64,000 bases of DNA, from the NCBI GenBank assembly GCA_002711845.1, contig PASF01000001.1, positions 186,001 through 250,000 of the forward strand, read 5' to 3'. Numbering within the stretch: the stretch's first letter is position 1; every line of letters begins with the position of its first letter. The notes under the pieces are model-generated. The model searched no databases. It had not been told where the DNA came from and saw only the letters and a program-made list of their open reading frames with translations. The stretch comes from Gammaproteobacteria bacterium. Lineage in GTDB: Bacteria; Pseudomonadota; Gammaproteobacteria; Pseudomonadales; Pseudohongiellaceae. Shown in pieces: positions 17,216 through 27,031 of this stretch. Position numbers and translations under genes: made by a program.

Positions 17216-17701
17216 ATGAGTTTAATGATCGGCAAGAATGCGGTAGTGAGTATCAACTACACCCTGACCAATGACGCAGGCGAAGTCATGGATACTTCCG
17301 AGGGCCGCGAGCCGCTGACCTATTTGCACGGCGCAAATAACCTGATTCCGGGCCTGGAGAAGGAAATGGAAGGCAAGAGCACAGGTCAGAGCTTCAAAGT
17401 CACCATTCCGCCGTCAGAAGCTTACGGTGAAAGCAATCCGGAACTGGTGCAGACCCTGTCCAAAGACATGTTCAAGGGTGTCGACAAGGTCGAGCCGGGT
17501 ATGGGTTTCACGGCGCAGGGCCCACAGGGCGAACAGCACATTGTGGTGACCGCCGTTGATGGTGACCAGGTTACGATTGACGCCAACCACCCGATGGCAG
17601 GCAAAACCCTGCATTTCGCGGTTGAAATCGTCAATGTGCGTGATGCCAGCGAAGAAGAGATCGAGCATGGCCACGTGCACGACGGCAGCCACGATCACTG
17701 A
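17216..17701 (+). CDS. slyD: FKBP-type peptidyl-prolyl isomerase SlyD
   Basis: 161 residues. FKBP domain interrupted by the insert-in-flap chaperone domain, as in SlyD: NAVVSINYTLTNDAGEVMD, PLTYLHGANNLIPGLEKEMEG, VTIPPSEAYGE, then the flap and NHPMAGKTLHFAVEIVNV. The tail HGHVHDGSHDH is a short version of the metal-binding His-rich tail, so nickel/zinc binding is likely. Folding helper in the cytoplasm, also used in hydrogenase/urease nickel delivery in other species (neither enzyme is in this window). Confidence 0.95.
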   Translation: MSLMIGKNAVVSINYTLTNDAGEVMDTSEGREPLTYLHGANNLIPGLEKEMEGKSTGQSFKVTIPPSEAYGESNPELVQTLSKDMFKGVDKVEPGMGFTAQGPQGEQHIVVTAVDGDQVTIDANHPMAGKTLHFAVEIVNVRDASEEEIEHGHVHDGSHDH

Positions 17702-17745
17702 TAGGTGATCTAAAGCGCGCGGTCATTTTTTGTGCACAGAGCACA

Positions 17746-17798
17746 AACAGACAGGGGACAAGGGGGCTGGCAAGTAGCCGCCTTGTCCCCTGTCTGTT
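17746..17798. repeat. Hairpin repeat copy 1
   Basis: A perfect 18-bp inverted repeat (17746-17763 with 17781-17798; arms AACAGACAGGGGACAAGG and its complement) encloses a second 4-bp stem GGCT/AGCC (17765-17768 and 17776-17779) with the 7-base loop GGCAAGT. One G-G mismatch (17764/17780) separates the two stems. There is no T-run after either arm, so a simple terminator is not the best reading, though it could still stop transcription from slyD. Confidence 0.85.
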
Positions 17799-17937
17799 CA
17801 TGCTCTCTCGACAGCCAGTGGCGCGCCATCCAGAGTCCGGTACCCGCCCCATCGAAGCCCATCGCCCACTCAAATCAGCGGATTGACGCGGTTTCCCGAA
17901 CGCAAAAGTTGCAGCCAGAATTTTGCACACAGCGCCG

Positions 17938-17984
17938 CAGTGCTGCGGGGTGGCGGCTGCTTGCCAGCCCCCACCCCAGTGCTG
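17938..17984. repeat. Hairpin repeat copy 2 (inverted relative to copy 1)
   Basis: On the reverse strand this reads GGGGTGG, G, GGCT, loop GGCAAGC, AGCC, G, CCACCCC: the same 7-base loop (one change), 4-bp stem and G-G mismatch as copy 1, but a different, still self-complementary outer stem, then an imperfect extension (CAGCACTG on both flanks). The 21-base core matches copy 1 (17762-17782) at all but one base. Confidence 0.75.
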
Positions 17985-18030
17985 TGGTGCGGTCCCGATC
18001 GTGGCAACAATAACCGCCGACAAATGACCG

Positions 18031-18435
18031 TCAATCGGCCTGCAACAACTCAACCCAGTTGCCATCAGGATCCACAACCATCGCAATCGTCACCCCGGGC
18101 CGGATAACCTTCGGCGGCACAATCACCTTGTGACCCGCCTGCTCGCAGATCTCCACGACCGCTGACAGATGACTGATATGGATCGTCCAGTAGCGGTAGC
18201 CGGTGGCGCCCGGAATACCACCCGGGGGTGCATCTGCGGGCGGCGCCCGATCCAGCTGAACGATCTTCACCACACTCTCGCCCACCTTCAGGCGATGCAT
18301 TGTGCCGCCCGAGGGCATGGGAATGACGCCCTCAAGCTCAAGGCCCAGCAGGTCCCGGTAAAACGCCAGCATGGGCTCGGCATCGCGGGTAATGATGCCC
18401 AGATCGATAGCTGGCTTGTTGATCACCAGGCTCAT
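18031..18435 (-). CDS. Glyoxalase/VOC-fold protein
   Basis: 134 residues, one vicinal-oxygen-chelate domain: IDLGIITRDAEPMLAFYRDLLGLEL at the start, a central YWTIHIS strand, and DPDGNWVELLQ at the end with the conserved metal-ligand Glu. Members include lactoylglutathione lyases, dioxygenases and isomerases; the substrate cannot be read from sequence. Its ATG overlaps the stop of the aldehyde dehydrogenase (4 bp), so they form one operon and probably act in the same pathway on an aldehyde or its product. Confidence 0.88.
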   Translation of the reverse strand: MSLVINKPAIDLGIITRDAEPMLAFYRDLLGLELEGVIPMPSGGTMHRLKVGESVVKIVQLDRAPPADAPPGGIPGATGYRYWTIHISHLSAVVEICEQAGHKVIVPPKVIRPGVTIAMVVDPDGNWVELLQAD

Positions 18436-19859
18436 GCGTTGTATCCCAGCATGGCTTTGGTCTCCAGGAATTCATGGAAGCCTTCAACGCCCCATTCCCG
18501 GCCATTGCCTGACTGCTTGTAACCGCCGAACGGGGCCGCGAAATCAGGGCCGGCACCGTTGATATGCACCATGCCGGTCCGCAGGCGACGGGCGACGGCA
18601 CGCGCATGCTCCGGTTCACCCGAGACATAGCCGGACAGGCCGTAATCGGTGTCATTGGCGATGGCGACAGCGTCATCTTCATCCTTATAGCCGAGGATGC
18701 TGAGCACCGGCCCGAAAATCTCTTCGCGGGCGATGGTCATGTTATTGGTGACATTGGCAAACACCGTGGGTTTGACGAAGTAACCGGTGCTCAGGCCGTC
18801 GGGTTTGCCGACGCCGCCGGCGACCAGGGTGGCCCCTTCGTCAATACCGGCCTGAATCAACGCCTGAATCTTGTCAAACTGAGCCTGGCTGACGACCGGG
18901 CCGATGCGGGTGTTTTCATCCTGGGTATCGCCGGGCACAGCCTTGGCAGCGGTGGCTTTGGCAATTTCGATGGCTTCCGCCATGCGGGCTTGTGGCACCA
19001 GCATGCGCGTCGGCGCGTTGCATGATTGACCGCAATTACCAAAACAGCCCATGACGCCACCGGCGACCGCTTTGGCAAAATCCGCTGCATCGTCGAGGAT
19101 GATGTTGGCCGACTTACCGCCCAGTTCCTGGCACACGCGCTTGATGCCATCGGCAGCCGCCTTGGCAACTTCGCGACCGGCGCGGGTGGAGCCGGTAAAC
19201 GACACCATGTCGATTTCCGGATGTGAGGCAATGGCGGCGCCGACCGTCGGGCCGTCGCCGTTGACCAGGTTGAAGACCCCGTCGGGCAGGCCTGCCTCAG
19301 CGATGATCTCGGTGAGAATGATGGCACTGACCGGCGACAGTTCGCTGGGCTTGATGACAATGGTGCAACCGGTTGCCAGCGCCGGTGCAATCTTGCAGGT
19401 GACCTGGTTCAGTGGCCAGTTCCATGGCGTGATGAACCCGCACACACCGACCGGCTCCTGGATCACCTGGGTTTTGCCACGGGTTTCTTCAAACTGGTAA
19501 TTTTCCAGAATGGCGCGGGCCGTGGCAAAGTGGCCAATGCCAGTGCCGACCTGGGCTGTGCGCGCGAAGCTGATGGGTGCGCCCATTTCCTGCGAGATGG
19601 CCTGCGCCAGTTCTTCGCTGCGGGCCTTGATGCCGCCGATGATCTTGTCCAGCACGGCCAGACGCTCTTCACGGGTTGACTGTGACCACGCCGGAAATGC
19701 TGCACGCGCCGCGTTGGCGGCAACATCCACATCCCGGGCCTGACCCATGGCGATTTTGGCAAAGGCCTGCTCGGTGGCCGGGTTGATGACGTCAAGCGTC
19801 TTGCGATCAGTTTCCCTGATCCACTGGCCATTGATATAAAAGGATAAATGATCTTGCAT
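18432..19859 (-). CDS. NAD(P)-dependent aldehyde dehydrogenase
   Basis: 475 residues, complete ALDH superfamily member. Seen: FYINGQWI, VINPATEQ, TPWNWPLNQ, KPSELSPVSA, GxG loop FTGSTRAGREV, catalytic Glu in CQELGGKSANI, catalytic Cys in NCGQSCNAPTRM, EEIFGPVLSI and GGYKQSGNGREWGVEG. Oxidises an aldehyde to its acid; the substrate is unknown. GGGGGAG lies about 8 bases before the ATG. First gene of a two-gene operon with the VOC protein. Confidence 0.95.
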   Translation of the reverse strand: MQDHLSFYINGQWIRETDRKTLDVINPATEQAFAKIAMGQARDVDVAANAARAAFPAWSQSTREERLAVLDKIIGGIKARSEELAQAISQEMGAPISFARTAQVGTGIGHFATARAILENYQFEETRGKTQVIQEPVGVCGFITPWNWPLNQVTCKIAPALATGCTIVIKPSELSPVSAIILTEIIAEAGLPDGVFNLVNGDGPTVGAAIASHPEIDMVSFTGSTRAGREVAKAAADGIKRVCQELGGKSANIILDDAADFAKAVAGGVMGCFGNCGQSCNAPTRMLVPQARMAEAIEIAKATAAKAVPGDTQDENTRIGPVVSQAQFDKIQALIQAGIDEGATLVAGGVGKPDGLSTGYFVKPTVFANVTNNMTIAREEIFGPVLSILGYKDEDDAVAIANDTDYGLSGYVSGEPEHARAVARRLRTGMVHINGAGPDFAAPFGGYKQSGNGREWGVEGFHEFLETKAMLGYNA

Positions 19860-19996
19860 AACAGGCTCCCCCCAGGGTATTGCGAATAGAACTCACTAAA
19901 GTCAGGGGACCGATTATCAGGTAAAATCGGACAGACTGCCAGTCATGGCGCCCGACACGCTGATGACGTCAGTCAGAGCGCCGGGGACATGGGGAA

Positions 19997-20815
19997 TCAG
20001 GCCGCTTTGGGGAGCGCCGATGGTTCAGTGCCGGTGTCATGGCTCTCGTGCTCATTGACCCAGCGCAGGATTTCCAGTTTACCGTTGGGTTTTTCAATCA
20101 GCGCTGTGCAGCTTTCCACCCAGTCGCCGGTATTGCAGTACAGTGTGTCACCAAAATGCGTGATTTCCGCGTGGTGGATGTGACCGCAGACCACGCCATC
20201 CAGGTTCTGGGAACGGGTCGAGTTGATCACCGCTTCTTCAAACCGGCCAATGTAGCTGACCACGTTCTTGACTTTGTTTTTCAGGTGCGCTGCCAGTGAC
20301 CAGTAGGGCTTGCCCAGCAGCTTGCGGGCGGCATTGACGACGCGATTGAGAAACAGCAGTTTGCCGTACATGCTGGCGCCGATATGCGCCAGCACTGGGC
20401 TGACCTTGACCACGGTATCAAACTGGTCGCCGTGCAGAACCAGCAGTTTACGGTCGTCGGCAGTGGTGTGAATTGCCGTATCGCGCACCAGAATGTTGTC
20501 GAAGCTGTGGCCGCAGAAGTCACGCGCGCACTCATCATGGTTGCCGGGCGTGTAGATCACCTGCGTGCCGTTGGCTGCCTTGTGCAGGATCAGCTTGACC
20601 ACTTCCTGATGCGCCGGCGGCCAGTAGGGGCGTTTTTTCATTTCCCAGCCGTCAAAGATGTCACCGGCCAGGTAAAGGAATTCAGACTCGGTGCTGCGCA
20701 GGAAATCAAGCAGTCTGTCGGCCTGGCAGCCCCGGAAGCCCAGATGCAGGTCGGAGATGAAGATGGCGCGATACTTGTTCACGGTTTTGGCCTGGCGTGT
20801 TGTCACAGCGGTCAT
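19997..20815 (-). CDS. LpxH-like calcineurin-type phosphoesterase
   Basis: 272 residues. Di-metal phosphoesterase motifs in order: ISDLHLGF (DxH), AGDIFDGWEM (GDxxD), TPGNHDE (GNHD), LHGDQFD and GHIHHAEI. The layout and the phrase YLAGDIFDGWE resemble UDP-2,3-diacylglucosamine pyrophosphatase relatives (lipid A pathway, LpxH/LpxH2 group), but it is longer than E. coli LpxH (240) and I cannot say it is the lipid A enzyme. ATG at 20815 preferred over GTG at 20822 because GAGG then lies 8 bases upstream. Confidence 0.85.
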   Translation of the reverse strand: MTAVTTRQAKTVNKYRAIFISDLHLGFRGCQADRLLDFLRSTESEFLYLAGDIFDGWEMKKRPYWPPAHQEVVKLILHKAANGTQVIYTPGNHDECARDFCGHSFDNILVRDTAIHTTADDRKLLVLHGDQFDTVVKVSPVLAHIGASMYGKLLFLNRVVNAARKLLGKPYWSLAAHLKNKVKNVVSYIGRFEEAVINSTRSQNLDGVVCGHIHHAEITHFGDTLYCNTGDWVESCTALIEKPNGKLEILRWVNEHESHDTGTEPSALPKAA

Positions 20816-20967
20816 GGCGATCACCTCGCGTTGGCTGAATTGCGCTTACCTTAGCGGGGGGATATGACGCCGATGTAAAGAATTTGTGAATTTTCTGTGA
20901 CAAATGCATTCTTATCATATTGTTTATTAAGCTAATTATGGTTATTTGGCGAGCGCCTGTACAAGCC

Positions 20968-20998
20968 TTGCCAGCGTACCGCCCGGATGGCGTATACT
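20968..20998 (+). promoter_or_regulatory. Candidate promoter of the 21.1-kb gene
   Basis: TATACT at 20993-20998 is a good -10 match; TTGCCA at 20968-20973 is the nearest -35 with a 19-base spacer. It lies about 62 bases before the start codon in a 245-bp divergent gap whose left half is clearly AT-rich. Pattern match only. Confidence 0.35.
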
Positions 20999-21060
20999 CA
21001 AGCGGGTGAATGCTGTTGCGTGGACCCACGGTCCTGTTCTTGCAAACACAGGAAATCCTT

Positions 21061-22152
21061 ATGCATTGCAAACCATTGATGATTGTGGCGCGGACAGCTG
21101 CCTGCCGGTGGCTGATGCTGCTGTTATTCGCCGTGACCGGTGTTCAGGCGGGCCAGGAGGCTGATCAGCAGAGTGGTCAGGATGTGCCGGCGCCGGTGCC
21201 GGATGCGGCCCGGGAGCCGGCGGAAGACCCGCTCTTGATCGCGCAACGACAGACGCAACTGGCGCGCGCGCAGGCGCTTCAGGCACAGATCGATGATCTG
21301 AGTGTGGACCTGGGCTCGTATGACCCGGCATTGATCGAACTGCAGGATGATCTGGGCAGAACCTATCTCGACCTGAAGGAATTTGCACTGGCGCACGGCG
21401 TGCTGGAGCAGGCCATGCAACTGGTCAGGGTCAATGATGGTCTGTACGGCGAGCGACAGGTCGAACTGCTCAAGTCGCTGGTGCAGGCCAATCTGGGTTT
21501 GCAGGACTGGGAGCAGGTCGATATTTATGCGCATCTGCTGTTTGACCTGCAGTCCAGGCTGCATGAGCGCAATAGCAGCGCCTATACCGATGCCATGATT
21601 ACCTTCAGCGACTGGCGTTTGCAGGCATCGCGCTACAATCTGCTGAGCCGGCGCGGCGCGTCGCAGTCGGTGCAGGAACTGCAGGACCTGCAGAAGCAGC
21701 ACGAGCAGGTTCTGACGCTGGCGCGGGAGCGCCAGGATGTCCGGCAGCAGTGGGCGCTGCTGTACGCCATGGCGGCGGCGGAGATTGAACTGGCCAGGCA
21801 ATACAATTATCAGAGCCTGTCCGATTTCAATTCGCCAGCGCCGCGCTATGTCAGCCAGACGGTCTGCCGCACGGTGCCCAATGCCAGTGGTGGTTTTCAG
21901 CGAGTCTGCTGGCAGGAGCGGGTGAGCAACCCGGATTACATGTATTCGGCCAGCAGTCAGCGGCGTAACCAGACTGAGCGTGCTCGCATTGCCCTGCAGG
22001 CTACTGTGCGGGAGATGGAAGCCCTGCTGGCGGACAACCCGGCGTTTGCCGAGGCGCATGCGGCGGAGACCGGTGCGGGTCTGCAGAACATCGAGAAAGC
22101 GCTCAAGGACCTGCAGCGGGACGCTCGCAGGTCTTCCTTGCAGCGCTGGTGA
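21061..22152 (+). CDS. Exported helical (TPR-like) protein
   Basis: 363 residues with a signal peptide ([17 protein letters not shown]). The mature part is almost wholly helical; the segment [29 protein letters not shown] and the following helices have the spacing of tetratricopeptide repeats, though divergent. A later segment has the two-Cys loop [15 protein letters not shown]-x5-CWQE, which could form a disulfide. Start at the ATG preceded by AGGAAA. Periplasmic scaffold or interaction protein is as far as one can go; no family name recognised. Confidence 0.7.
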   Translation: MHCKPLMIVARTAACRWLMLLLFAVTGVQAGQEADQQSGQDVPAPVPDAAREPAEDPLLIAQRQTQLARAQALQAQIDDLSVDLGSYDPALIELQDDLGRTYLDLKEFALAHGVLEQAMQLVRVNDGLYGERQVELLKSLVQANLGLQDWEQVDIYAHLLFDLQSRLHERNSSAYTDAMITFSDWRLQASRYNLLSRRGASQSVQELQDLQKQHEQVLTLARERQDVRQQWALLYAMAAAEIELARQYNYQSLSDFNSPAPRYVSQTVCRTVPNASGGFQRVCWQERVSNPDYMYSASSQRRNQTERARIALQATVREMEALLADNPAFAEAHAAETGAGLQNIEKALKDLQRDARRSSLQRW

Positions 22153-22204
22153 CGACAGGCATTGGTTTAATTGGAACAAGTCAATCAGAACGAGAGGCAA
22201 TGAC

Positions 22205-22756
22205 ATGAAATCAGCAATCAGACAGGTATTTTCTGTGACGGTGGGCGTGTGTGCACTGGCACTGACCTCGCTGGCCGGGGCACTGGAAGTCGGTGACAAG
22301 GCGCCAGATTTCGAGCTGCAGGCCTCGGATGGCAACACTTACCGTTTGTCCGATTTTGTCGGCACACAGCCGGTGGTGCTGGCGTTTTTCCCGGCGGCCT
22401 TCACCGGTGGGTGCACCATTCAGTGCAAGGCGATACGTGACAGCAGTGACGAAATCAAGCGCTTCGATGTCGCCTATTTTATGGCCAGCGTGGACAGCGT
22501 AGAGAAAAACACCGACTTTGCCGCCGAGTACGGGCTGGATTTCCCGGTGCTGGCCGATCCGGCCAAGACCATGACCGCCGATTATGGCGTGCTGGGCGCC
22601 AGCGGTTTCGCCAACCGCTGGACCTATTACATTGATGCCCAGGGCGTTGTTGTGCAGATCGACAAATCCACCAATCCCAGTTCGGCAGGCCGCGACCTGG
22701 CCAGAAGCATGGCAGAGCTTGGCTTCCCGCAGCGCAATCAGACGGCTGCCCGCTGA
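22205..22756 (+). CDS. Exported peroxiredoxin (AhpC/TSA-Bcp type)
   Basis: 183 residues with a signal peptide ([18 protein letters not shown]). The thioredoxin-fold core has [38 protein letters not shown] with the peroxidatic Cys in [28 protein letters not shown] and [11 protein letters not shown] second Cys comes four residues after the first; in Bcp/PrxQ proteins the resolving Cys is usually five after, so the mechanism may differ. Probably a periplasmic peroxide scavenger. GAGAGGCAATGAC precedes the ATG. Gap of 52 bp from the preceding gene. Confidence 0.88.
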   Translation: MKSAIRQVFSVTVGVCALALTSLAGALEVGDKAPDFELQASDGNTYRLSDFVGTQPVVLAFFPAAFTGGCTIQCKAIRDSSDEIKRFDVAYFMASVDSVEKNTDFAAEYGLDFPVLADPAKTMTADYGVLGASGFANRWTYYIDAQGVVVQIDKSTNPSSAGRDLARSMAELGFPQRNQTAAR

Positions 22757-22880
22757 CGCAGGTGAACATGGCCCGGGGCATGCGTTTGTGGCGAAATCAT
22801 GATGATTGCAGACAATACCGTGCGCACTGCGGTGTTCGTCTTGCTCCTGTCATTGGGGCTGTGCAAGAATAGTCGACACT

Positions 22881-23735
22881 ATGGCACATAAGACACTGGC
22901 GATAATTGCGGTCCTATCCCTGATCGGGGTCCTTTTTCTGGTTTACCTGGGGCTGACCTTCGAGCCTCCGGAAACCACCCGGACCGTCGAGATCGAGCGG
23001 CCGGTGCCGCGACCTGTCACGCCAGTGACCGCACCCGCACCCACCGACCCGGTAGAAGCCGAGCCTGTGGAGATCCGCGAAGTTGCGCCTGAGCCGGTGG
23101 CAGAGGTGGTCACCGTTGAGCCTGAAACGCCCGCTGCCGACCCACTGCCCCCGCTGAACGACAGTGACAGCGCGGTGCTGACGCGCCTGGCCGGCCTGGA
23201 GATGGGGGCCAGTCTGCTGCGCATGCTGACGCCTGATGACATTATTCGCAAATTTGTGGTGTTCACCTACAATGTCGCACAGGGCGAACTGCCGCAGGTG
23301 GAATACCCGCTGCGTGGCTTGGAAGGTGAGGTGGTGGTGGAAGAAATCGACGACAACCTCTACCAAATGCAGCCAGCCACCTATCGCCGCTTCGATAACC
23401 TCGTTGATACCCTGGTCGCACTGGAACCACAGCAGGCCATGACCGTTTACCGTGCTCTGCGTCCGCTGTTCCAGGAAGCCTACGCCGAACTGGGTCTGGG
23501 AAGTGGCAATTTTGATGAAGTGCTGGTGCAGGCGATTGACCAGGTCATGTCAGCCGACACCGCCGCCGGCCCTTTCCAGTTGATCAAACCCTCGGTGATG
23601 TACGTGTATGCGGAAGGCCGCATCGAAGACATGTCGCCGGTGGAAAAACAGCTTCTGCGTCTCGGCCCGGAAAACACCGAAAAACTCAAAGGCCGCCTGC
23701 CTGCTTATCGGGAGCGTCTGCAGGCCGGACTGTAA
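22881..23735 (+). CDS. DUF3014 membrane-anchored protein
   Basis: 284 residues: N-terminal transmembrane anchor (LAIIAVLSLIGVLFLVYLGL), a Pro/Glu/Val-rich linker (about residues 32-92) and a conserved domain with LPPLNDSDSAVL, DDIIRKFVVFTYNVAQGELP, YRRFDNLVDTLVAL, YRALRPLFQEAYAELG and KQLLRLGPEN, which I recognise as DUF3014, of unknown function. The domain would face the periplasm. Six bases separate it from recQ, hinting at cotranscription. Confidence 0.85.
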   Translation: MAHKTLAIIAVLSLIGVLFLVYLGLTFEPPETTRTVEIERPVPRPVTPVTAPAPTDPVEAEPVEIREVAPEPVAEVVTVEPETPAADPLPPLNDSDSAVLTRLAGLEMGASLLRMLTPDDIIRKFVVFTYNVAQGELPQVEYPLRGLEGEVVVEEIDDNLYQMQPATYRRFDNLVDTLVALEPQQAMTVYRALRPLFQEAYAELGLGSGNFDEVLVQAIDQVMSADTAAGPFQLIKPSVMYVYAEGRIEDMSPVEKQLLRLGPENTEKLKGRLPAYRERLQAGL

Positions 23736-23741
23736 CAAACC

Positions 23742-25562
23742 ATGTCGACAAATTCTTCTGCGCTGACTGTGCTGCAGTCAGTTTTCGGGTATGACCATTT
23801 CCGTGGTGCCCAGACTGACATCATTGATGAAGTGCTGGCCGGCCGCAACGCGCTGGTGTTGATGCCTACGGGTGGCGGAAAATCCCTGTGTTACCAGATA
23901 CCTTCCATCATCCGGCCGGGTGTCGGTGTCATTATCTCGCCGCTGATCGCGTTGATGCAGGATCAGGTGGATGCCCTGCAGCAGCTCGGGGTGAGAGCCG
24001 GCTTTATCAATTCGTCGCTGTCCTCTGAAGACTACGCTCAGGTGATGCGTGCCCTGCGGCAGGGCGAACTGGACCTGCTGTATCTGGCACCTGAGCGACT
24101 GAATCAGCCCGGCACACTGGATATGCTGGCAGGCCTGTCGATCGCGCTGTTTGCCATTGATGAAGCACACTGCGTGTCGCAGTGGGGGCATGACTTCCGG
24201 GCGGACTACCTGCAGCTGTCAGTGCTGCAGCAGCGTTTTCCGGAAACACCGCGCATTGCCCTGACCGCCACCGCGGATGCAGCCACCCGCAGTGAAATCA
24301 TCGAGCGCCTGGGCCTGCATGACGCGCGGCAGTTTGTCACCGGTTTTGATCGTCCCAACATCCAGTACCGCATTACTCAGAAGCGCAATCCCCGGCAGCA
24401 GTTGCTGCAGTTTCTGCGTCAGGAGCACAGCGGTGATGCCGGCATTATCTATTGCCTGTCACGGCGCAAGACGGAAGAGACGGCGCTGTGGTTACAACAG
24501 CAGGGCTTTACTGCCTTGCCATACCATGCCGGGCTGAGCGCTGCGCAACGGCTGGAGCACCAGCAGCGATTTCTGCGTGAAGACGGGGTCATTGTGGTGG
24601 CCACTATCGCGTTTGGCATGGGCATTGATAAACCCGATGTCCGTTTTATCGTGCATCTGGATCTGCCCAAAAGTATCGAGTCGTATTATCAGGAAACCGG
24701 TCGCGCCGGTCGCGATGGGGAACCTGCGACCGCCTGGATGGTCTATGGTTTACAGGATGTCATCAAGCTGCGCCAGATGATGGACGGGTCGCAGGGTAAT
24801 GAGCAGTTCAAGCGCCTGGAGCGGGTACGGCTGGATGCCATGCTGGGGCTGTGCGAGATCACCAGCTGTCGACGCCAGGCACTGCGGGAATACTTTGGTG
24901 AGCAGGCGCCAGATAGCTGCGGCAACTGCGATGCCTGTCTTAACCCGGCGCCGACCTGGGACGGCACGGAGGCGGCCCAGAAGGCGCTGTCCTGCGTTTA
25001 CCGGACCGGGCAACGCTTCGGGGTAGCTTACCTGATTGAGGTCCTGAGTGGCGTCGAAAGTGAACGGGTGCTGCATAACGGACATCACCGTGTCACGACC
25101 TTTGGTATAGGCTCCGACCTGGACAAGGCGCAGTGGCAATCGGTGTACCGACAACTGGTGGCGCGGGGGTATCTGGGGGTGGATCACGCCAGCTATGGCG
25201 GACTTTACCTGACCGAAAAGGCGCGTCCGGTGCTGCGCGGAGAAGAGTCGGTGCTGTTGCGTATTGATGTGCAGGAAGTCTCGGCGCGCGGCGGCCGCGG
25301 TAAACGGCACGATCAGAATATGTTGCCGGAAGACAAGCGTTTGTGGGAGGCGCTGCGGCAGTGCCGCAAGCGTCTGGCGGAGGAGTTTGATGTGCCGCCC
25401 TATGTGATTTTTCACGATGCCACGCTGCTCGACATGGTGCAGTTGAGGCCGCTCAACGGCCAGCAATTGCTGGCGGTAAACGGGGTCGGGCAAGGCAAGC
25501 TGGACAAGTATGGTGATGCGTTCTTGCGCATAATCAATGAGCACGAGCTGGATCTGGTGTAG
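23742..25562 (+). CDS. recQ: ATP-dependent DNA helicase RecQ
   Basis: 3'-5' helicase of the RecF recombination pathway. 606 residues, matching E. coli RecQ. Domains: helicase core with Walker [29 protein letters not shown], the PNIQYRI and [18 protein letters not shown] blocks and motif [13 protein letters not shown]; RecQ-Ct zinc site with the Cys set CEITSCRRQ ... SCGNCDAC; winged helix; and a C-terminal HRDC domain ([17 protein letters not shown] ... [16 protein letters not shown]). All motifs intact. Confidence 0.97.
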   Translation: MSTNSSALTVLQSVFGYDHFRGAQTDIIDEVLAGRNALVLMPTGGGKSLCYQIPSIIRPGVGVIISPLIALMQDQVDALQQLGVRAGFINSSLSSEDYAQVMRALRQGELDLLYLAPERLNQPGTLDMLAGLSIALFAIDEAHCVSQWGHDFRADYLQLSVLQQRFPETPRIALTATADAATRSEIIERLGLHDARQFVTGFDRPNIQYRITQKRNPRQQLLQFLRQEHSGDAGIIYCLSRRKTEETALWLQQQGFTALPYHAGLSAAQRLEHQQRFLREDGVIVVATIAFGMGIDKPDVRFIVHLDLPKSIESYYQETGRAGRDGEPATAWMVYGLQDVIKLRQMMDGSQGNEQFKRLERVRLDAMLGLCEITSCRRQALREYFGEQAPDSCGNCDACLNPAPTWDGTEAAQKALSCVYRTGQRFGVAYLIEVLSGVESERVLHNGHHRVTTFGIGSDLDKAQWQSVYRQLVARGYLGVDHASYGGLYLTEKARPVLRGEESVLLRIDVQEVSARGGRGKRHDQNMLPEDKRLWEALRQCRKRLAEEFDVPPYVIFHDATLLDMVQLRPLNGQQLLAVNGVGQGKLDKYGDAFLRIINEHELDLV

Positions 25563-25638
25563 AATGCGCGCGCTTTACGGTGATGAAACCCGATAGCGCC
25601 GGATTTACGTTCCGGAGTTGGCTCAGGAGAAAGTGGAT

Positions 25639-26646
25639 ATGTCAGGTACTCAGTTAGATAGCCAATCAGGTCCGATCGTGGTCGCGGCCATGTACCGTTT
25701 TGTGCGGGTGCCGGCTTTTGCCGAACTGCGCGGACCGCTGCACCGCGTCATGCTGGATAATCAGGTCAAGGGCACCTTGCTGCTCGCGCGTGAGGGCATC
25801 AACGGCACCATTGCCGGTTCGCGTCAGGGCATCGACGCCGTCATGGCCTGGCTGCGCACCGACGAACGTTTCGGTCCGGTCGACGTCAAGGAGTCCTATA
25901 CCGACGACAATCCGTTCTATCGCACCAAGGTCAAACTCAAGAACGAAATCGTCACCATGGGTGTGGATGACATCGACCCCTGTCATATCGTGGGTACCTA
26001 TGTGCAGGCCCGGGACTGGAATGCGCTGATTGCCGACCCGGAAGTGCTGGTCATCGATACCCGCAATCACTACGAATACGAGATTGGTACCTTTGAGCAC
26101 GCTGTTAACCCGGGCACCGAAGCCTTCCGCGAATTCCCCGAGTTCGTTGAGCGCAGCCTGGATCCAACCAGGCACAAAAAGGTCGCGATGTTCTGCACAG
26201 GCGGCATTCGTTGTGAAAAATCCACGGCGTTTCTGAAACAACAGGGGTTTGACGAGGTCTATCACCTGCAGGGTGGCATCCTGAAATACCTGGAGGAAGT
26301 GCCCGAGGAAGAGTCATTGTGGCGCGGTGAGTGTTTTGTGTTCGACAACCGCGTCACGGTCAATCATCAGCTGGAGCGCGGTTCGTACGACCAGTGCCAT
26401 GCCTGTCGCATGCCGGTGACCGAGGACGAAAAGCGTTCGGAGTTCTTCCGCCCTGGGGTCAGCTGTCCGCACTGTTATGATCGCCATAGCCAGGAGCAGA
26501 TCCAGCGTTATGCTGAGCGCGAAAGGCAGATGCAGCTGGCACGCGAGCGCGGTGAAAGCCATATCGGGGAGCCGATGTCGGTCATCATCAAGCGCCGCCG
26601 GCAGGAGAAGATTGCCGCCAAGGAAGAGCAGCGCAAAGCCGGCTGA
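25639..26646 (+). CDS. trhO: tRNA uridine-34 hydroxylase TrhO (rhodanese family)
   Basis: 335 residues. N-terminal acylphosphatase-like half ([20 protein letters not shown]), then a rhodanese domain with catalytic Cys in [14 protein letters not shown] and [13 protein letters not shown], and a C-terminal Cys region (CHACRMPV ... CPHCYD). This is the YceA/TrhO family, which makes 5-hydroxyuridine at the tRNA wobble position, precursor of cmo5U/mo5U. ATG at 25639 preferred since AGGAGA lies 9 bases upstream; an earlier in-frame start at 25618 would contain that site. Confidence 0.95.
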   Translation: MSGTQLDSQSGPIVVAAMYRFVRVPAFAELRGPLHRVMLDNQVKGTLLLAREGINGTIAGSRQGIDAVMAWLRTDERFGPVDVKESYTDDNPFYRTKVKLKNEIVTMGVDDIDPCHIVGTYVQARDWNALIADPEVLVIDTRNHYEYEIGTFEHAVNPGTEAFREFPEFVERSLDPTRHKKVAMFCTGGIRCEKSTAFLKQQGFDEVYHLQGGILKYLEEVPEEESLWRGECFVFDNRVTVNHQLERGSYDQCHACRMPVTEDEKRSEFFRPGVSCPHCYDRHSQEQIQRYAERERQMQLARERGESHIGEPMSVIIKRRRQEKIAAKEEQRKAG

Positions 26647-26697
26647 TCATTCCGTAAGCACTGCCATGGCTGCCCTGGCCTGGCCGACGTTTCTGTA

Positions 26698-26910
26698 TCA
26701 GCTGATCCAGGCAAATCTTGGGACAGTCTGCCCCTCAACGGTGACCTGCTCGGTAAACATGCTGAGCGGGCGCACCCACAGGCCGCGCTCGCCGTACTGA
26801 GGCCTGTACACCACCAGCAGCTCTTCGGTTTCACTGTGTCGGGCGACGCCAATGACGTCGTATAGCGGACCTTTGTAATGGCGATAAACACCGGGCGTTA
26901 TGTCATGCAT
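26698..26910 (-). CDS. DUF1653 family protein
   Basis: 70 residues. ITPGVYRHYKGPLYDVIGVA, RHSETEELLVVYRPQYGE and GLWVRPLSMFTEQV are the near-invariant text of DUF1653, a short beta protein of unknown function. The start at MHDITPGVYRHYK is the family norm; the frame upstream of it to 27135 only mirrors the lipoprotein gene on the other strand. Convergent with trhO (51-bp gap) and divergent from the lipoprotein. Confidence 0.9.
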   Translation of the reverse strand: MHDITPGVYRHYKGPLYDVIGVARHSETEELLVVYRPQYGERGLWVRPLSMFTEQVTVEGQTVPRFAWIS

Positions 26911-27018
26911 GGCGATCTTTCCGTCCTGGGTCTGGTAAAGTGAGGCACCATTAAGTGCGATATGGTGAATGCGGGCGTAGTCTATTACACTCGCTGAGGG
27001 AATCAATACAGTGAATAA

Positions 27019-27024
27019 GGGAGG
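27019..27024 (+). promoter_or_regulatory. Ribosome-binding site deciding the lipoprotein start
   Basis: GGGAGG ends 7 bases before ATG 27032 but only 1 base before ATG 27026, and lies after the GTG at 27011. Only 27032 has a workable spacing, so it is taken as the start of the following gene. Confidence 0.7.
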
Positions 27025-27031
27025 CATGCTC

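Larger units (their letters stand above)
17702..18030. other. Gene-free interval with two related hairpins
   Basis: 329 bases between slyD and the glyoxalase-fold gene without a credible protein gene. It holds two copies, in opposite orientation, of a structured element described in the next two entries. Between them the sequence looks like ordinary non-coding DNA. Both neighbouring genes end here (convergent), so no promoter is required. Confidence 0.7.

Noticed and set aside
19910-19930. Six-base stem CCGATT/AATCGG downstream of the LpxH-like gene
   Set aside because: Too short, with a 9-base loop and no T-run; not a convincing terminator.
19964-19971. TGACGTCA palindrome downstream of the LpxH-like gene
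   Set aside because: Eight bases are expected by chance in this much DNA, and it lies at a gene end with no extended symmetry.
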